A stretch of 33,435 nucleotides of DNA from Pedobacter fastidiosus (GCF_014306625.1 NZ_JACRYL010000020.1:352-33786); one strand, 5' to 3'. Shown: positions 15,411-23,441, counted from the first letter of the stretch. The notes: generated by a model not told the origin, from the letters alone. Made by a program: numbers and translations.

Positions 15411-15623
15411 TTAGTTCTTCTTTTTTAGGAACTCTGTTTTAAGTACCAGTACAGTTCCATTTACTTTGCCTTCAATTGCTTTCGGATCATCCGTTAAACG
15501 AATGTTTTTAACTGCTGTGCCTTGTTTAATATCAGTAGACATACCTTTAACCTTTAGCGATTTTATTACGGTTACTGAATCACCTTCATTCAAAATATTG
15601 CCATTGCTGTCTTTAGTTTCCAT
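15411..15623 (-). CDS. PhnA/YjdM-type small protein lacking the zinc ribbon
   Basis: A 70-residue protein matching the C-terminal domain of YjdM (formerly PhnA): KDSNGNILNEGDSVTVIKSLKVKG, then GTAVKNIRL and a closing VLVLKTEFLKKK. The N-terminal zinc ribbon of the full-length E. coli protein is absent, as in many Bacteroidota homologues. The frame extends to 15701 but the extra 26 residues are unrelated to the family and would overlap the upstream GNAT gene, so the ATG at 15623 is used. Despite the historical name, a role in phosphonate use is not established. Confidence 0.85.
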   Translation of the reverse strand: METKDSNGNILNEGDSVTVIKSLKVKGMSTDIKQGTAVKNIRLTDDPKAIEGKVNGTVLVLKTEFLKKKN

Positions 15624-15658
15624 ATTGTTAGATCTTAATTTTCGGCGAAAGTAGGGCT

Positions 15659-16198
15659 TTATAATTGAATTTGGCTTGTTTGTTTTTCGATCCTCATCCA
15701 ATGGTGAAGCTTTCCAGTGTAATCGAAAAGCTCGATTTTTTTTAAACCTACTTTTTCAAGTACATGAATAGAACCCAAGTTATCTACATCCGCTATGCCT
15801 ATAATATAATCGAGATTAAGTTCATTAAAGCCGTAATCTATTGAAGCTTGGGCGGTTTCTGTTGCATAACCTTTGCCCCAAAATCTTTTTATAAAGCGAT
15901 AACCTAAATCGTAATAATTAACATGATTGTTGGTTAATTTTGTGATGAGTTTTAAGCCAGACCAACCCACAAAATCTCCAGTTTCCTTCTCGATAACTGC
16001 CCATCTGCCAATGCCTAAGCGCTTGTACTGTTCGCGAATAAATTCGATGTCGCTTTTGCTTTGTTCAATGGACTTGATGGGATTATTGCCAAGATATAAA
16101 TGGACATCAGGATCAGAATCCAGTTCAAACATTCCCTCAGCATCTATTGGTAAGAGTTCTCTTAAAATTAGTCGTTCCGTTTCAGCAAAAATTTTCAT
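15659..16198 (-). CDS. GNAT N-acetyltransferase, RimJ/RimL-like
   Basis: A 179-residue acetyltransferase of the Acetyltransf_3 group that uses acetyl-CoA to modify an amino group of a small molecule or protein. The start ETERLILRELLPIDAEGMFEL is typical. The acetyl-CoA pyrophosphate loop is seen at RFWGKGYATETAQA (about 104-117), and the C-terminal NLGSIHVLEKVGLKKI segment is the usual last conserved motif. The acceptor cannot be predicted. The gene lies 35 bp upstream of the PhnA-type gene on the same strand and downstream of a weak hairpin that ends the DinB-type gene. Confidence 0.9.
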   Translation of the reverse strand: MKIFAETERLILRELLPIDAEGMFELDSDPDVHLYLGNNPIKSIEQSKSDIEFIREQYKRLGIGRWAVIEKETGDFVGWSGLKLITKLTNNHVNYYDLGYRFIKRFWGKGYATETAQASIDYGFNELNLDYIIGIADVDNLGSIHVLEKVGLKKIELFDYTGKLHHWMRIEKQTSQIQL

Positions 16199-16216
16199 TG
16201 CGTAAAATTATAAAGA

Positions 16217-16233
16217 CCACCTTTAAATGGTGG
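16217..16233 (-). terminator. short terminator hairpin after the DinB-fold gene
   Basis: CCACC (16217-16221) and GGTGG (16229-16233) flank a 7-nt AT loop. On the minus strand the stem is followed by TCTTTATAATTTT. It lies 20 bp beyond the DinB-type stop codon. The stem is only 5 bp, so termination may be partial. Confidence 0.45.
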
Positions 16234-16252
16234 CCCTTAAATTTAATTTTTT

Positions 16253-16753
16253 TTATCTCAAACTGTCCTCAAAAACCGGCCCATACATACCCGGAACCTT
16301 ATTTCCTGTGGAGCGCAAATAAACAATCATTTCGCCTCGATGATGATAAATATGGTTCATTAAGAAACCACGCATGACTTGAATTCTTGGCATTTCAGGG
16401 AGAAGTGTTTGTCCTCCAGCAACCATTTTCCAATTTTCAAACATACTCTCATCTGTAGCAGATTCTAAACTTGCTTGTGCCTTTTTAACGTTTTCTTCAA
16501 ACTTTGCAACGATGTTTGATGCCTTTGTAATATCTCCCTTATCGTATTTATAAGTTCCCATATCGAATTCACTACCATGTACCGTATCAGGATACCAATT
16601 GTAAATTTCGGCAATGTGAGATGCAAGTTGGCCAGTTGTCCAAGAAGTATCCGAAGGTTTCCAGTTTAATGCGCTGTCTGGAATGGCATTTAAAAGTTTG
16701 CGGGTGCTCTCTGCTTCATGTAGGAACTCGCCCAAAATAGATTTTACTAGCAT
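16253..16753 (-). CDS. DinB-family four-helix-bundle protein
   Basis: A 166-residue protein of the DinB/YfiT superfamily, which folds as a four-helix bundle with a metal site. The expected histidines are present: His46 (QLASHIAEIYNWY) and His134/His138 (FLMNHIYHHRGEM). The LNWKP motif at about 29-33 is also typical. Some relatives are thiol-dependent transferases (for example with bacillithiol or mycothiol); others have no known reaction. It has no partner by operon structure: a 64-bp gap separates it from the cupin gene upstream. Confidence 0.88.
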   Translation of the reverse strand: MLVKSILGEFLHEAESTRKLLNAIPDSALNWKPSDTSWTTGQLASHIAEIYNWYPDTVHGSEFDMGTYKYDKGDITKASNIVAKFEENVKKAQASLESATDESMFENWKMVAGGQTLLPEMPRIQVMRGFLMNHIYHHRGEMIVYLRSTGNKVPGMYGPVFEDSLR

Positions 16754-16817
16754 AATTGTTTTTTATTTGTTTACTGCTGTAATTGGGATGCGAGATGATT
16801 AAACGAAACTAATAAAA

Positions 16818-17168
16818 TTATTGATCTTTTGGCTCTAGAAAATCTCCATCAATAATTAGAAGTTTTACACTTTCTGCTGATAATGAGCGATGAGAACTTA
16901 AGTGATCTGAAACTACATATGTCATTCCCTTTGAAAGACTAAACTGTTCGCCATTTTCCAATTCGCTAACAAAACTTCCTTCTAGGCAATGCACAATGTG
17001 CCCTTTTTGACACCAATGGTCGGCAAGATAACCAGCAGAATATTCAACAATTCTAATTCTTAATCCGTCAAAATTTAGGGTTTGCCAATACGCATCGCCA
17101 GTTTCTCCAGGGTGATGGCTCTTTTCAACTTGGCTCCAATCGATGTTGGTAAATGGAATTGTATACAT
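16818..17168 (-). CDS. small cupin-fold protein (DHCW-motif type)
   Basis: A 116-residue single-domain cupin. The segment ADHWCQKGHIVHCLEGSF (about 49-66) carries histidines at the positions of the first cupin metal motif, and GMTYVVSDHLSSHRS (about 85-99) corresponds to the second. This fits a family of short cytoplasmic proteins annotated by the DHCW motif, whose reaction is unknown. A perfect -7 box (TAAATTTG, minus strand) lies at 17220-17227. The start codon lies within one arm of a 7-bp inverted repeat (17164-17187), which could fold over the initiation site in the mRNA. Confidence 0.8.
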   Translation of the reverse strand: MYTIPFTNIDWSQVEKSHHPGETGDAYWQTLNFDGLRIRIVEYSAGYLADHWCQKGHIVHCLEGSFVSELENGEQFSLSKGMTYVVSDHLSSHRSLSAESVKLLIIDGDFLEPKDQ

Positions 17169-17219
17169 TCTTTTTTAGGTGAATGTAGCAGTTCTAACCA
17201 AATCTTTACGTTAGATAAT

Positions 17220-17227
17220 CAAATTTA
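17220..17227 (-). promoter_or_regulatory. -7 box of the cupin gene
   Basis: Minus-strand TAAATTTG matches TAnnTTTG fully, 52 bp before the cupin start. A clear TTG at -33 is missing, so the call rests on the -7 box and its position. Confidence 0.4.
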
Positions 17228-17287
17228 TTAAAAAGCTATAAATAAAGATGATAAATTAGGGCACGAATTTAGCCGTGACCAAAACCT

Positions 17288-18073
17288 ATGAAAACTACAC
17301 TTTTAGCCCTCTTTCTATCGATTACATTACTGGCCTGCAAACCTGGAAGCAATGAAAAAACGTACACCCCAAGAGCTTTAATGGCTGATGAGAGTTTTAA
17401 TGAATTTCCGAAAAGTAAAGATGAAATTCTTACAATTGTAAAAACAGACTCTGGTAAAGTAGATTTATCTGCTATTCAATTTAAGGATACAACAGTTTCA
17501 ATTAAGAAAGATCCGAAGCCTTTAGCTAACAAATTTACGGATGCTAGGTACTTAAACTCCCAAAAAACTGCTGTTCTAGTTCAAGTAGCCGATGGTTCTG
17601 GCTTGGTTTCTCCATTTTACATCATTCTTCTAAAAAGTGGAAAATTAGAAGTAATCGATTTGGATAGACCATCTAATGGAAAAAACGATAGAACCATAAC
17701 TAAGGGTATTGAGGAAATGAGCCGTACAAGTTTTATCGTTAACAACGATTTCTTGATCACCTCTGTAAATGGAAAAGTTTATCCAATTAAAAGACAAGTT
17801 CCTGACGAACGCATTCAAGGGAAGTTTTTTATGTATTCTGGAGACCGAACAACTTTGGTTTTTTTAACTGCCAATTCATTATATCAGGTAAATTATCAAA
17901 CGGGCGAAACGTTAGTTTTACCGGTAGATGCTAATATGCTTAATCAGCCTGAAACTTTAATAGGCAATATTCAACAAGGTTACAGCTGGGTTAAAAATAA
18001 TCGAGGTACTTCTTTCTTAACTAAAAACCCAGATGAAGATAGGGTTGTTGATATTAAAGAATTTAAGCACTAA
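17288..18073 (+). CDS. uncharacterised lipoprotein
   Basis: A 261-residue protein with a lipoprotein signal (hydrophobic stretch ending LLAC, Cys17). The mature part contains several short beta-rich blocks around DARYLNSQKTAVLVQVADGSG, FYIILLKSGKLEVIDL, KFFMYSGDRTTLVFLTANSLYQVNYQTGETLVL. Their spacing could reflect a beta-propeller-like or repeated sandwich fold, but I recognise no family. It is divergent from the cupin gene and converges on alkB across an inverted repeat. Location is inferred to be periplasmic, membrane anchored. Confidence 0.7.
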   Translation: MKTTLLALFLSITLLACKPGSNEKTYTPRALMADESFNEFPKSKDEILTIVKTDSGKVDLSAIQFKDTTVSIKKDPKPLANKFTDARYLNSQKTAVLVQVADGSGLVSPFYIILLKSGKLEVIDLDRPSNGKNDRTITKGIEEMSRTSFIVNNDFLITSVNGKVYPIKRQVPDERIQGKFFMYSGDRTTLVFLTANSLYQVNYQTGETLVLPVDANMLNQPETLIGNIQQGYSWVKNNRGTSFLTKNPDEDRVVDIKEFKH

Positions 18074-18087
18074 CGTGAAAGTCGTCA

Positions 18088-18165
18088 TTGCGAGGTACGA
18101 AGCAATCTTAATGCGATTGCTCCAAGGTGAAAACCTAAAGTAGTAGATTGCTTCGTACCTCGCAA
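18088..18165. repeat. 21-bp perfect inverted repeat of the CGTCATTGCGAGG dispersed family
   Basis: Arms at 18088-18108 and 18145-18165 are perfect reverse complements (TTGCGAGGTACGAAGCAATC plus one base) around a 36-nt spacer. The motif, preceded by CGTCA, belongs to a class of dispersed intergenic repeats seen in many bacterial genomes including Bacteroidota. It lies between the convergent lipoprotein and alkB genes, so the transcript from either side would form a long hairpin that may stop transcription or protect 3' ends. Confidence 0.75.
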
Positions 18166-18228
18166 CAACGTAATGGCTTTGCGATGGTTTAGAAATCAAT
18201 TCAATGTAGTAGCATCAACCCTGAAACC

Positions 18229-18834
18229 TTAAACCATTGTTCTAAACGTTAAGTTTATTCTTGGTCGCGTAACTTTTTTTGTTGTTGGTAAACGATGTAG
18301 CCAATTGGTTTGCGTTTCATCTTTCATCACCAACAAACTGCCATGTTCTAAAAAAGTAGAAATTGTTTCTTTGGTTTGTTTATGCTTTAAAAGAAATTTT
18401 CGCTCTGCTCCAAAACTTACAGAAGCTATAGTTGTATTTTTTCCGAGCGATTTTTCATCATCGCTATGGTACGCCATACCTTCATCGCCATTATGATATA
18501 AATTAAGTAGGCAAGAGTTAAATGTTGTAGCGGTTTTTTCTTCTACTAGGTCTTTCAGTTCAAGTAATTCGGGTGTCCAGGCAAGTGCATGTTTCGTCGC
18601 ATTCGAGTAGGTATAAGCATATTTTTCGTTACCATACCAACCCACTTTTCTCTTTGTGATGATGTGTTTACCCATAATAAAAGCTTCGTCATTTCGCCAT
18701 TTGATGGTTTCCATCAAAACTTGAAAATAATGATCTGCTTTGGCTTGAGAGATTAGTTTTCCATAATAATTAACCGTCCCACCGTAAGGCAGTAAGTTCT
18801 GTTTTACATCTATTTCTGTGTTGAATAAATCCAT
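18229..18834 (-). CDS. alkB: AlkB-type 2-oxoglutarate/Fe(II) dioxygenase, alkylated-DNA repair
   Basis: Removes methyl groups from N1-methyladenine and N3-methylcytosine by oxidation. The 201 residues contain the iron ligands His123 and Asp125 (NLYHNGDEGMAYHSDDE) and His180 (WLHRLPTT), with the 2-oxoglutarate-binding arginines in VTRPRINLTFR (Arg190, Arg192). The frame could start at 18867, but the ATG at 18834 directly precedes the family N-terminus. The gene overlaps the end of the upstream Ada-type domain gene by 25 bp, so it is translated from the same mRNA. The last gene of the alkylation-repair operon; the downstream inverted repeat may be its terminator. Confidence 0.93.
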   Translation of the reverse strand: MDLFNTEIDVKQNLLPYGGTVNYYGKLISQAKADHYFQVLMETIKWRNDEAFIMGKHIITKRKVGWYGNEKYAYTYSNATKHALAWTPELLELKDLVEEKTATTFNSCLLNLYHNGDEGMAYHSDDEKSLGKNTTIASVSFGAERKFLLKHKQTKETISTFLEHGSLLVMKDETQTNWLHRLPTTKKVTRPRINLTFRTMV

Positions 18835-19037
18835 TCTTTGTATTTCTTGTTTAAACAATTTCCGCAAGGACGAAAGCCATTTTCTAGCGCTTCTTTCTCT
18901 GACTTGAAAAATACCCGATTTTCCATTTTCATTCTTTTGCCCGATTTGCAGTTTAACTTACCGTATATTTTTAATCGGGAATTTCCTCCAAAACAAATTT
19001 CATTATTTTTAATCTGCTTTCTTAATTCTTGTAACAT
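18810..19037 (-). CDS. stand-alone Ada-type Cys/zinc domain protein
   Basis: A 75-residue protein resembling the N-terminal zinc domain of Ada: IYGKLNCKSGKRM, ENRVFFKSEKEALENGFRPCGNC. Its four cysteines are Cys15, Cys30, Cys58 and Cys61. Cys30, Cys58 and Cys61 align with the second, third and fourth zinc cysteines of E. coli Ada, but the position of the methyl-accepting Cys38 is Gly26; Cys15 may replace it as a metal ligand. The ATG at 19037 overlaps the stop of the upstream AraC-methyltransferase gene (TAATG), so the two are translationally coupled. It could be a metal-binding helper or DNA-damage sensor; methyl-phosphotriester acceptance is doubtful without the cysteine. The longer frame to 19103 would overlap that gene. 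Confidence 0.82.
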   Translation of the reverse strand: MLQELRKQIKNNEICFGGNSRLKIYGKLNCKSGKRMKMENRVFFKSEKEALENGFRPCGNCLNKKYKEWIYSTQK

Positions 19038-19885
19038 TATAATTCTCCTTCGGTTTTTGAGGCTTCCCATCCAATAATTGCCGATTTGCGTGTAGTACCC
19101 CAATGATACCCGCCAAGTGCCCCGCTCGATTGGATTACTCTATGGCATGGAATTAAAAATGCGACCGGATTATCGCCAATCGCAGTTCCAACAGCTCTTG
19201 ATGCATTTGGATTTTGAAGATGTTTAGCAACTGTGCCATAAGTAGAAAGCTGTCCCATTGGGATTTTTAGCAGGGTTTCCCAAACTTTCAGTTGAAAATC
19301 CGTTCCCTTTAAATGGAGTTTAATCTGGTTGAGTTTGGTCCAATCGTGACTGAAAATAAATAGTGCATTCTGTTGTTCCAAATCTAGCATCTGTTTATAG
19401 TTTGCTTTCGGAAATTGATTTTTTAAGTTTTCTAAACCAGTCAATTCATCATCAGAAAAAGAAATATGGCAGATTCCTTTTTCAGTAGATGCAACTATAA
19501 TATTTCCAAAAGGACTTTCTGCAAAACTGTAATTGATGTTTAGGTTTTCTCCACCATTTTTATATTCGCCCGGTGTCATTCCTTCAATATTCACAAACAA
19601 ATCGTGGAGTCTGCTTGTACCAGAAAGGCCTATTTCTAAAGCGGTTTCAAACAATGAAGCCTGATTTTCTTTCAATAGTTTTTTAGCATAATTAAGGCTA
19701 ATATATTGCAAAAACCTTTTCGGACTTGTACCCGCCCAATCGCTAAAAAGCCGTTGAAAATGAAACGGACTTAGGTTTACTTTTTCAGCAATTTGTTCCA
19801 AACTAGGCTGTTCTTTAAAATTGCTCTGTATATAATTTATGGCTTCCGCTATTCTGTTGAAGTTAATTTCATCTTGAGCTTTCAT
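19037..19885 (-). CDS. AraC-type HTH fused to O6-methylguanine-DNA methyltransferase (Ada lacking the zinc domain)
   Basis: A 282-residue fusion. Residues about 10-110 are an AraC/XylS HTH pair (SLEQIAEKVNLSPFHFQRLF…), and 118-275 an Ogt/MGMT domain with the active site IPCHRVIQ (Cys247), the VWETLLKIPMGQLSTYGTVA helix and the ASRAVGTAIGDNP motif. It repairs O6-alkylguanine by suicidal methyl transfer and, by analogy with Ada, probably binds its own promoter. Full-length Ada has a third, N-terminal zinc domain; here that domain is encoded separately by the next gene. A perfect -7 box (TACTTTTG) lies at 19903-19910, giving a leader of about 11 nt. Heads the operon with the Ada-type domain and alkB. 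Confidence 0.93.
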   Translation of the reverse strand: MKAQDEINFNRIAEAINYIQSNFKEQPSLEQIAEKVNLSPFHFQRLFSDWAGTSPKRFLQYISLNYAKKLLKENQASLFETALEIGLSGTSRLHDLFVNIEGMTPGEYKNGGENLNINYSFAESPFGNIIVASTEKGICHISFSDDELTGLENLKNQFPKANYKQMLDLEQQNALFIFSHDWTKLNQIKLHLKGTDFQLKVWETLLKIPMGQLSTYGTVAKHLQNPNASRAVGTAIGDNPVAFLIPCHRVIQSSGALGGYHWGTTRKSAIIGWEASKTEGEL

Positions 19886-19902
19886 AACATTTTATTTATA
19901 CA

Positions 19903-19910
19903 CAAAAGTA
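19903..19910 (-). promoter_or_regulatory. -7 box of the alkylation-repair operon
   Basis: Minus-strand TACTTTTG fits TAnnTTTG fully and lies 18 bp before the start codon. About 17-20 nt upstream there is GTTTAG rather than a clear TTG, which may reflect dependence on an activator, as known for Ada-controlled promoters. Confidence 0.45.
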
Positions 19911-19950
19911 TTGCTGAACAGAGTGCTAAACTACCCGATACTTGCTAAGT

Positions 19951-20634
19951 TTATCTTTTTAAGGAGATGGATAATAGGATAAAATCCCACAGGAAGTGGC
20001 TAAAAATAAGCACTTTGATGTTTCTGAATTTCCAATAGTGGATTGCAAATACTGCACCTATAAAAATTGGTCCTAATACATTTATAATCGTTCCGTACTG
20101 AAAGTGAAGTAAGCCGAAAAGGAAAGAAGAGATAATAATTGCTACAGCCGGACTTTTAAATAGTAGCTCTAATCGAGGTTGAATGTAAGCTCTAAAAATT
20201 AATTCTTCTACAATGCCGGCCGTTAAAGCGGTGAAGATCATGAGCCAATAGTTTTTTTTAAAAATATTTACAATCCTAACTAGAGATGCACTATTGCTTT
20301 TTAATCCAAGTAATGAAATGGCTTTCTGAATGCAAGTAACACCAATAATAATAATGATAAACATTAAAATTACAGAAATGATGTAGAATGGGATATTGTA
20401 ATTCTTTTCCTCCCATATCAGGAGCTTTTGCTTTTCGAATTTAATAGAGTAAAACCAGATTAAAAGCAAACAAAACCAGATTAATAACCTCGAAATGAAT
20501 AAAGTAGTGGCATTTACAGAAGCTCCAATACTTTTTAAAAAAGGAGAGAAGGTAAGCTGTTGAATAAATAATAAGGCCAAAATAAAAATGACTCCTATTA
20601 TAACGCTTCTATTTGACTTTAGTGTTTTAATCAT
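19951..20634 (-). CDS. CPBP-family intramembrane protease (CAAX protease and bacteriocin-processing type)
   Basis: A 227-residue membrane protein with about six hydrophobic helices. Conserved motifs of the CPBP (Abi) family are present: EELIFR (Glu143, Glu144, Arg148), FGLLHFQYG (His177) and SHFLWDF (His213), which together form the presumed glutamate/metal active site in the membrane. The substrate is unknown; no prenylated peptide or bacteriocin gene is near. A perfect 16-bp palindrome lies 17 bp upstream of the start, a possible operator. The next upstream gene encodes another membrane protein. Confidence 0.88.
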   Translation of the reverse strand: MIKTLKSNRSVIIGVIFILALLFIQQLTFSPFLKSIGASVNATTLFISRLLIWFCLLLIWFYSIKFEKQKLLIWEEKNYNIPFYIISVILMFIIIIIGVTCIQKAISLLGLKSNSASLVRIVNIFKKNYWLMIFTALTAGIVEELIFRAYIQPRLELLFKSPAVAIIISSFLFGLLHFQYGTIINVLGPIFIGAVFAIHYWKFRNIKVLIFSHFLWDFILLSISLKR

Positions 20635-20650
20635 GGGCCATTAAGATATA

Positions 20651-20666
20651 AAATTCAGCTGAATTT
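20651..20666. promoter_or_regulatory. perfect 16-bp palindrome upstream of the CPBP protease
   Basis: AAATTCAGCTGAATTT is fully self-complementary without a spacer and lies 17 bp before the protease start codon. Its position suits repression or a leader hairpin. I saw no second copy in the window, so a regulator cannot be named. Confidence 0.3.
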
Positions 20667-20729
20667 AGAAGTGCTTTTATATGGAAGTAATATTGTGGTT
20701 TTTTAAAAGATCTAGAAGAGTTAATGTAC

Positions 20730-21116
20730 TTATCTCTTAAAAAAAAGGAGACAAATAAAAATCCCATAAACAATGAAAACCACAATTAAAGGCATCCAAA
20801 TGTTTTTGCTCTTAAAACTAATCTCCTTGAAATGGTGTTTCCAAAAAAGAGTTGTTATCACCAAACTACCAAGTAAATTAGGAATAATAAAGGATAGTAG
20901 TAAATCGCTTGTAAGCTTGTTCGCAATTTTAAAAAGTATAAGATTCCAGATAAGGCAAAAAAACAGAACAGGTGCAATTTGCTTTCTTTCACCAATTTGA
21001 GATAAATTTCTAGAATAAATAACACCTCCAAAGAAGGTAGAAAGTAAAAGAGAAAAAATTATAATTGTTGCTTTATTATAGAGTTTGAGCTGGCTTTCTT
21101 TAATTTCGTCTTGCAT
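20730..21116 (-). CDS. four-helix membrane protein, unknown function
   Basis: A 128-residue protein with four hydrophobic segments at about 17-34, 46-62, 70-90 and 106-125 and a charged N-terminus (MQDEIKESQLKLYNK). No cysteine, histidine or acid motif suggests an enzyme, and I do not recognise a family. It lies 95 bp upstream of the CPBP protease gene on the same strand; a pairing of such small membrane proteins with CPBP proteases is possible but unproven. Confidence 0.6.
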   Translation of the reverse strand: MQDEIKESQLKLYNKATIIIFSLLLSTFFGGVIYSRNLSQIGERKQIAPVLFFCLIWNLILFKIANKLTSDLLLSFIIPNLLGSLVITTLFWKHHFKEISFKSKNIWMPLIVVFIVYGIFICLLFFKR

Positions 21117-21366
21117 TTGAGTTGTCCATAAAGATTTTGGATTTCTAAATTAATCAAATTATAATTCATTACTCTTAGTATATAATATTTGGGTAAATAT
21201 TATCGACGACCTCAATTGCAATGACTCGATGGCAATGCCACAATCACACAACTCCAAATTTCCAAATAAAAGATAATAAAAACTGGCGACCGATCTTATT
21301 CAATTTAAAAATATGAATACCAGAAAGGCAATAATTTATTTATCTTACATTTCAAAACAAAACCAA

Positions 21367-23403
21367 ATGAGTAAATTCAAAAAAATGCTCTTCATTGCAA
21401 GTTGTGTAGTCCTAGCAGGTTGCAATCAAAAAGAGGCCGATTTCAAAGATCCGTTATTGGCCAATCGTGATTCCACAGTAAAAGCTGGCGATGATTTTTT
21501 TAACTATGTAAACGGAGCTTGGTTTAAAAGCCATCCCATTCCAAGTACGGAAAGAGGTAATGGAATTTTTAGAACCATTCAAGATACCATAAATGCACAG
21601 GTAAAAAATATCTGCGAAAAATCTGCTAAAGAAACCAATGCAAAAAAAGGCAGTAATGAGCAGAAAATTGGAGATTTTTATGCCTCTGGTATGGATACCG
21701 TAGCCATAGAAAAAGAGGGATTAAAGCCTTTGTCTACTAGTTTGCAACGGATTGATCAGATTCATGATGAAGCCTCATTAATCAGTACAATTGCATATTT
21801 ACACACCATTGGTGCATCGCCTGCATTTAGTTTTTATGTTGGTCAAGATGATAAGAACAGTAGTAAATATGCTGTATTTTTCTCACAGGGCGGTTTAGGA
21901 ATGGGAAACCGAGATTACTACTTTAATACAGATAAGGAAACGGTAAACATTAGAAATGAATATGCGAAACATCTCGATGCCATGTCGCTTTTGATGGGCA
22001 ACGATGCAACTACCTCAAAAAAGAATTCGGCCACGATTATGAAATTTGAAACCGAACTTGCAAAATCTTCCCGTAAATTAGAAGCACTTCGCGACCCGGT
22101 TAAAAATTATAATAAAATGAGTGTAGCACAGTTCAAAGCCTCTACACCAAATATTAATTGGCAAAATGTTTTACAAGAACTTGGCGTTGTAAAAGCTGAT
22201 ACTGTAATAATTGGTCAGCCCGAATTTTATCTTGCTTTAAATAAAATGATAAAAAGTTATCCTATTGAAGATTGGAAAGCTTATTTAAAATGGGATTTAA
22301 TGAATTCTTATGCCAACTATCTTCCGAGCGCTATCGATCAGCAAAATTTCTATTTCTACTCTACCATTATGGGTGGGGTAACCAAGCAAAAACCTCGTTG
22401 GAAGAGAGTTGTCGAGCAAACCAACGGTTTCTTGGGTGAGTTGATTGGGCAGGTTTATGTTTCCGAATATCTCCCGAAAGGATCTAAAGAAAAATTGTTA
22501 GAAATTGGCAACAACATTAGAGATGTTTATGCCGTTCACATCAAAAATTTAGATTGGATGAGCGAAATAACTAAGAAAAAAGCCTTAGTTAAACTTAGCA
22601 AGATTACCATGAAAGTTGGTTATCCAGATAAATGGAAAGATATGAGCAGCCTCAATATCGATCGGGTTTCTTACTGTGGTAATGTAATCGAAGCCAATAA
22701 GTGGAGGTATCAGTTTATGATTGATAAATTTGGCAAACCCGTAGATCGTACAGAGTGGTACATGTTTCCACAAACTTATAACGCTTATTATTCTTCAAGT
22801 AACAACGAAATTGTTGTACCCGCTTGCAATATTTTAGTGCCGGGTTTTGAAGGCAGAATGCCAGACGATGCCATTTTATATGGTATTATTGGCGGTTCTA
22901 CTTTCGGACATGAAATTACCCATGGGTTTGATGATCAAGGTAGCCAGTATGACGAAAATGGAAATTTAAAAAATTGGTGGACACCAGAGGATTTAGCCAA
23001 GTTTAAGATAAAAACAAAGCTGATTGTTAAACAGTTCAATAAGTTTGAACCACTACCAGGCAAGTTTGTAAATGGTGATGCCACACAGGGAGAAAATATT
23101 GCCGATTTAGGTGGAGTTGTAATGGGCTTAGAAGCTTTCAAAAAATCTCCTCAATATCAAAAAAACGAAGTAATCGGTGGCTTAACCCCAACACAAAGAT
23201 ACTTTGTGGGTTATAGCTATGCCTGGATGGTTCAAGTGAAAAAAGAAGCCTTGGCTAATCAGATTATGGTTGATGTTCATGCTCCGGCTCAATATCGTGT
23301 TAATGGTCCGTTGGCAAATGTTCCAGAGTTTCATAAAGCTTTTGGAATTAAACCGGGAAGCAAAATGTACCAACCCGATAGTTTAAGAGTGGTGATCTGG
23401 TAG
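21367..23403 (+). CDS. pepO: M13-family zinc metallopeptidase (neprilysin/PepO type), lipoprotein
   Basis: An endopeptidase for short peptides, anchored in the cell envelope. The 678-residue form begins MSKFKKMLFIASCVVLAGC, a lipoprotein signal with Cys19. The frame extends to 21313 but the additional 18 residues would bury the signal, so the ATG at 21367 is preferred. The zinc motif HEITH is at 515-519 (GSTFGHEITHGFDDQG), the third ligand Glu is in GENIADLGG, and the substrate-binding NAYYSSSNNEIVVPA segment precedes it. The large N-terminal helical domain (PF05649 type) starts at DDFFNYVNGAWFK. Length fits family M13. It stands alone, divergent from the membrane proteins on its left. Confidence 0.95.
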   Translation: MSKFKKMLFIASCVVLAGCNQKEADFKDPLLANRDSTVKAGDDFFNYVNGAWFKSHPIPSTERGNGIFRTIQDTINAQVKNICEKSAKETNAKKGSNEQKIGDFYASGMDTVAIEKEGLKPLSTSLQRIDQIHDEASLISTIAYLHTIGASPAFSFYVGQDDKNSSKYAVFFSQGGLGMGNRDYYFNTDKETVNIRNEYAKHLDAMSLLMGNDATTSKKNSATIMKFETELAKSSRKLEALRDPVKNYNKMSVAQFKASTPNINWQNVLQELGVVKADTVIIGQPEFYLALNKMIKSYPIEDWKAYLKWDLMNSYANYLPSAIDQQNFYFYSTIMGGVTKQKPRWKRVVEQTNGFLGELIGQVYVSEYLPKGSKEKLLEIGNNIRDVYAVHIKNLDWMSEITKKKALVKLSKITMKVGYPDKWKDMSSLNIDRVSYCGNVIEANKWRYQFMIDKFGKPVDRTEWYMFPQTYNAYYSSSNNEIVVPACNILVPGFEGRMPDDAILYGIIGGSTFGHEITHGFDDQGSQYDENGNLKNWWTPEDLAKFKIKTKLIVKQFNKFEPLPGKFVNGDATQGENIADLGGVVMGLEAFKKSPQYQKNEVIGGLTPTQRYFVGYSYAWMVQVKKEALANQIMVDVHAPAQYRVNGPLANVPEFHKAFGIKPGSKMYQPDSLRVVIW

Positions 23404-23441
23404 GGCTATTAATTTAAGAAGTTTTATGGCCTTTTGTGGTG

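Noticed and set aside
21203..21225. Degenerate copy of the CGTCATTGCGAGG-type repeat upstream of pepO
   Set aside because: GACCTC and GCAATGACT resemble parts of the repeat, but an insertion breaks the motif and there is no second arm.
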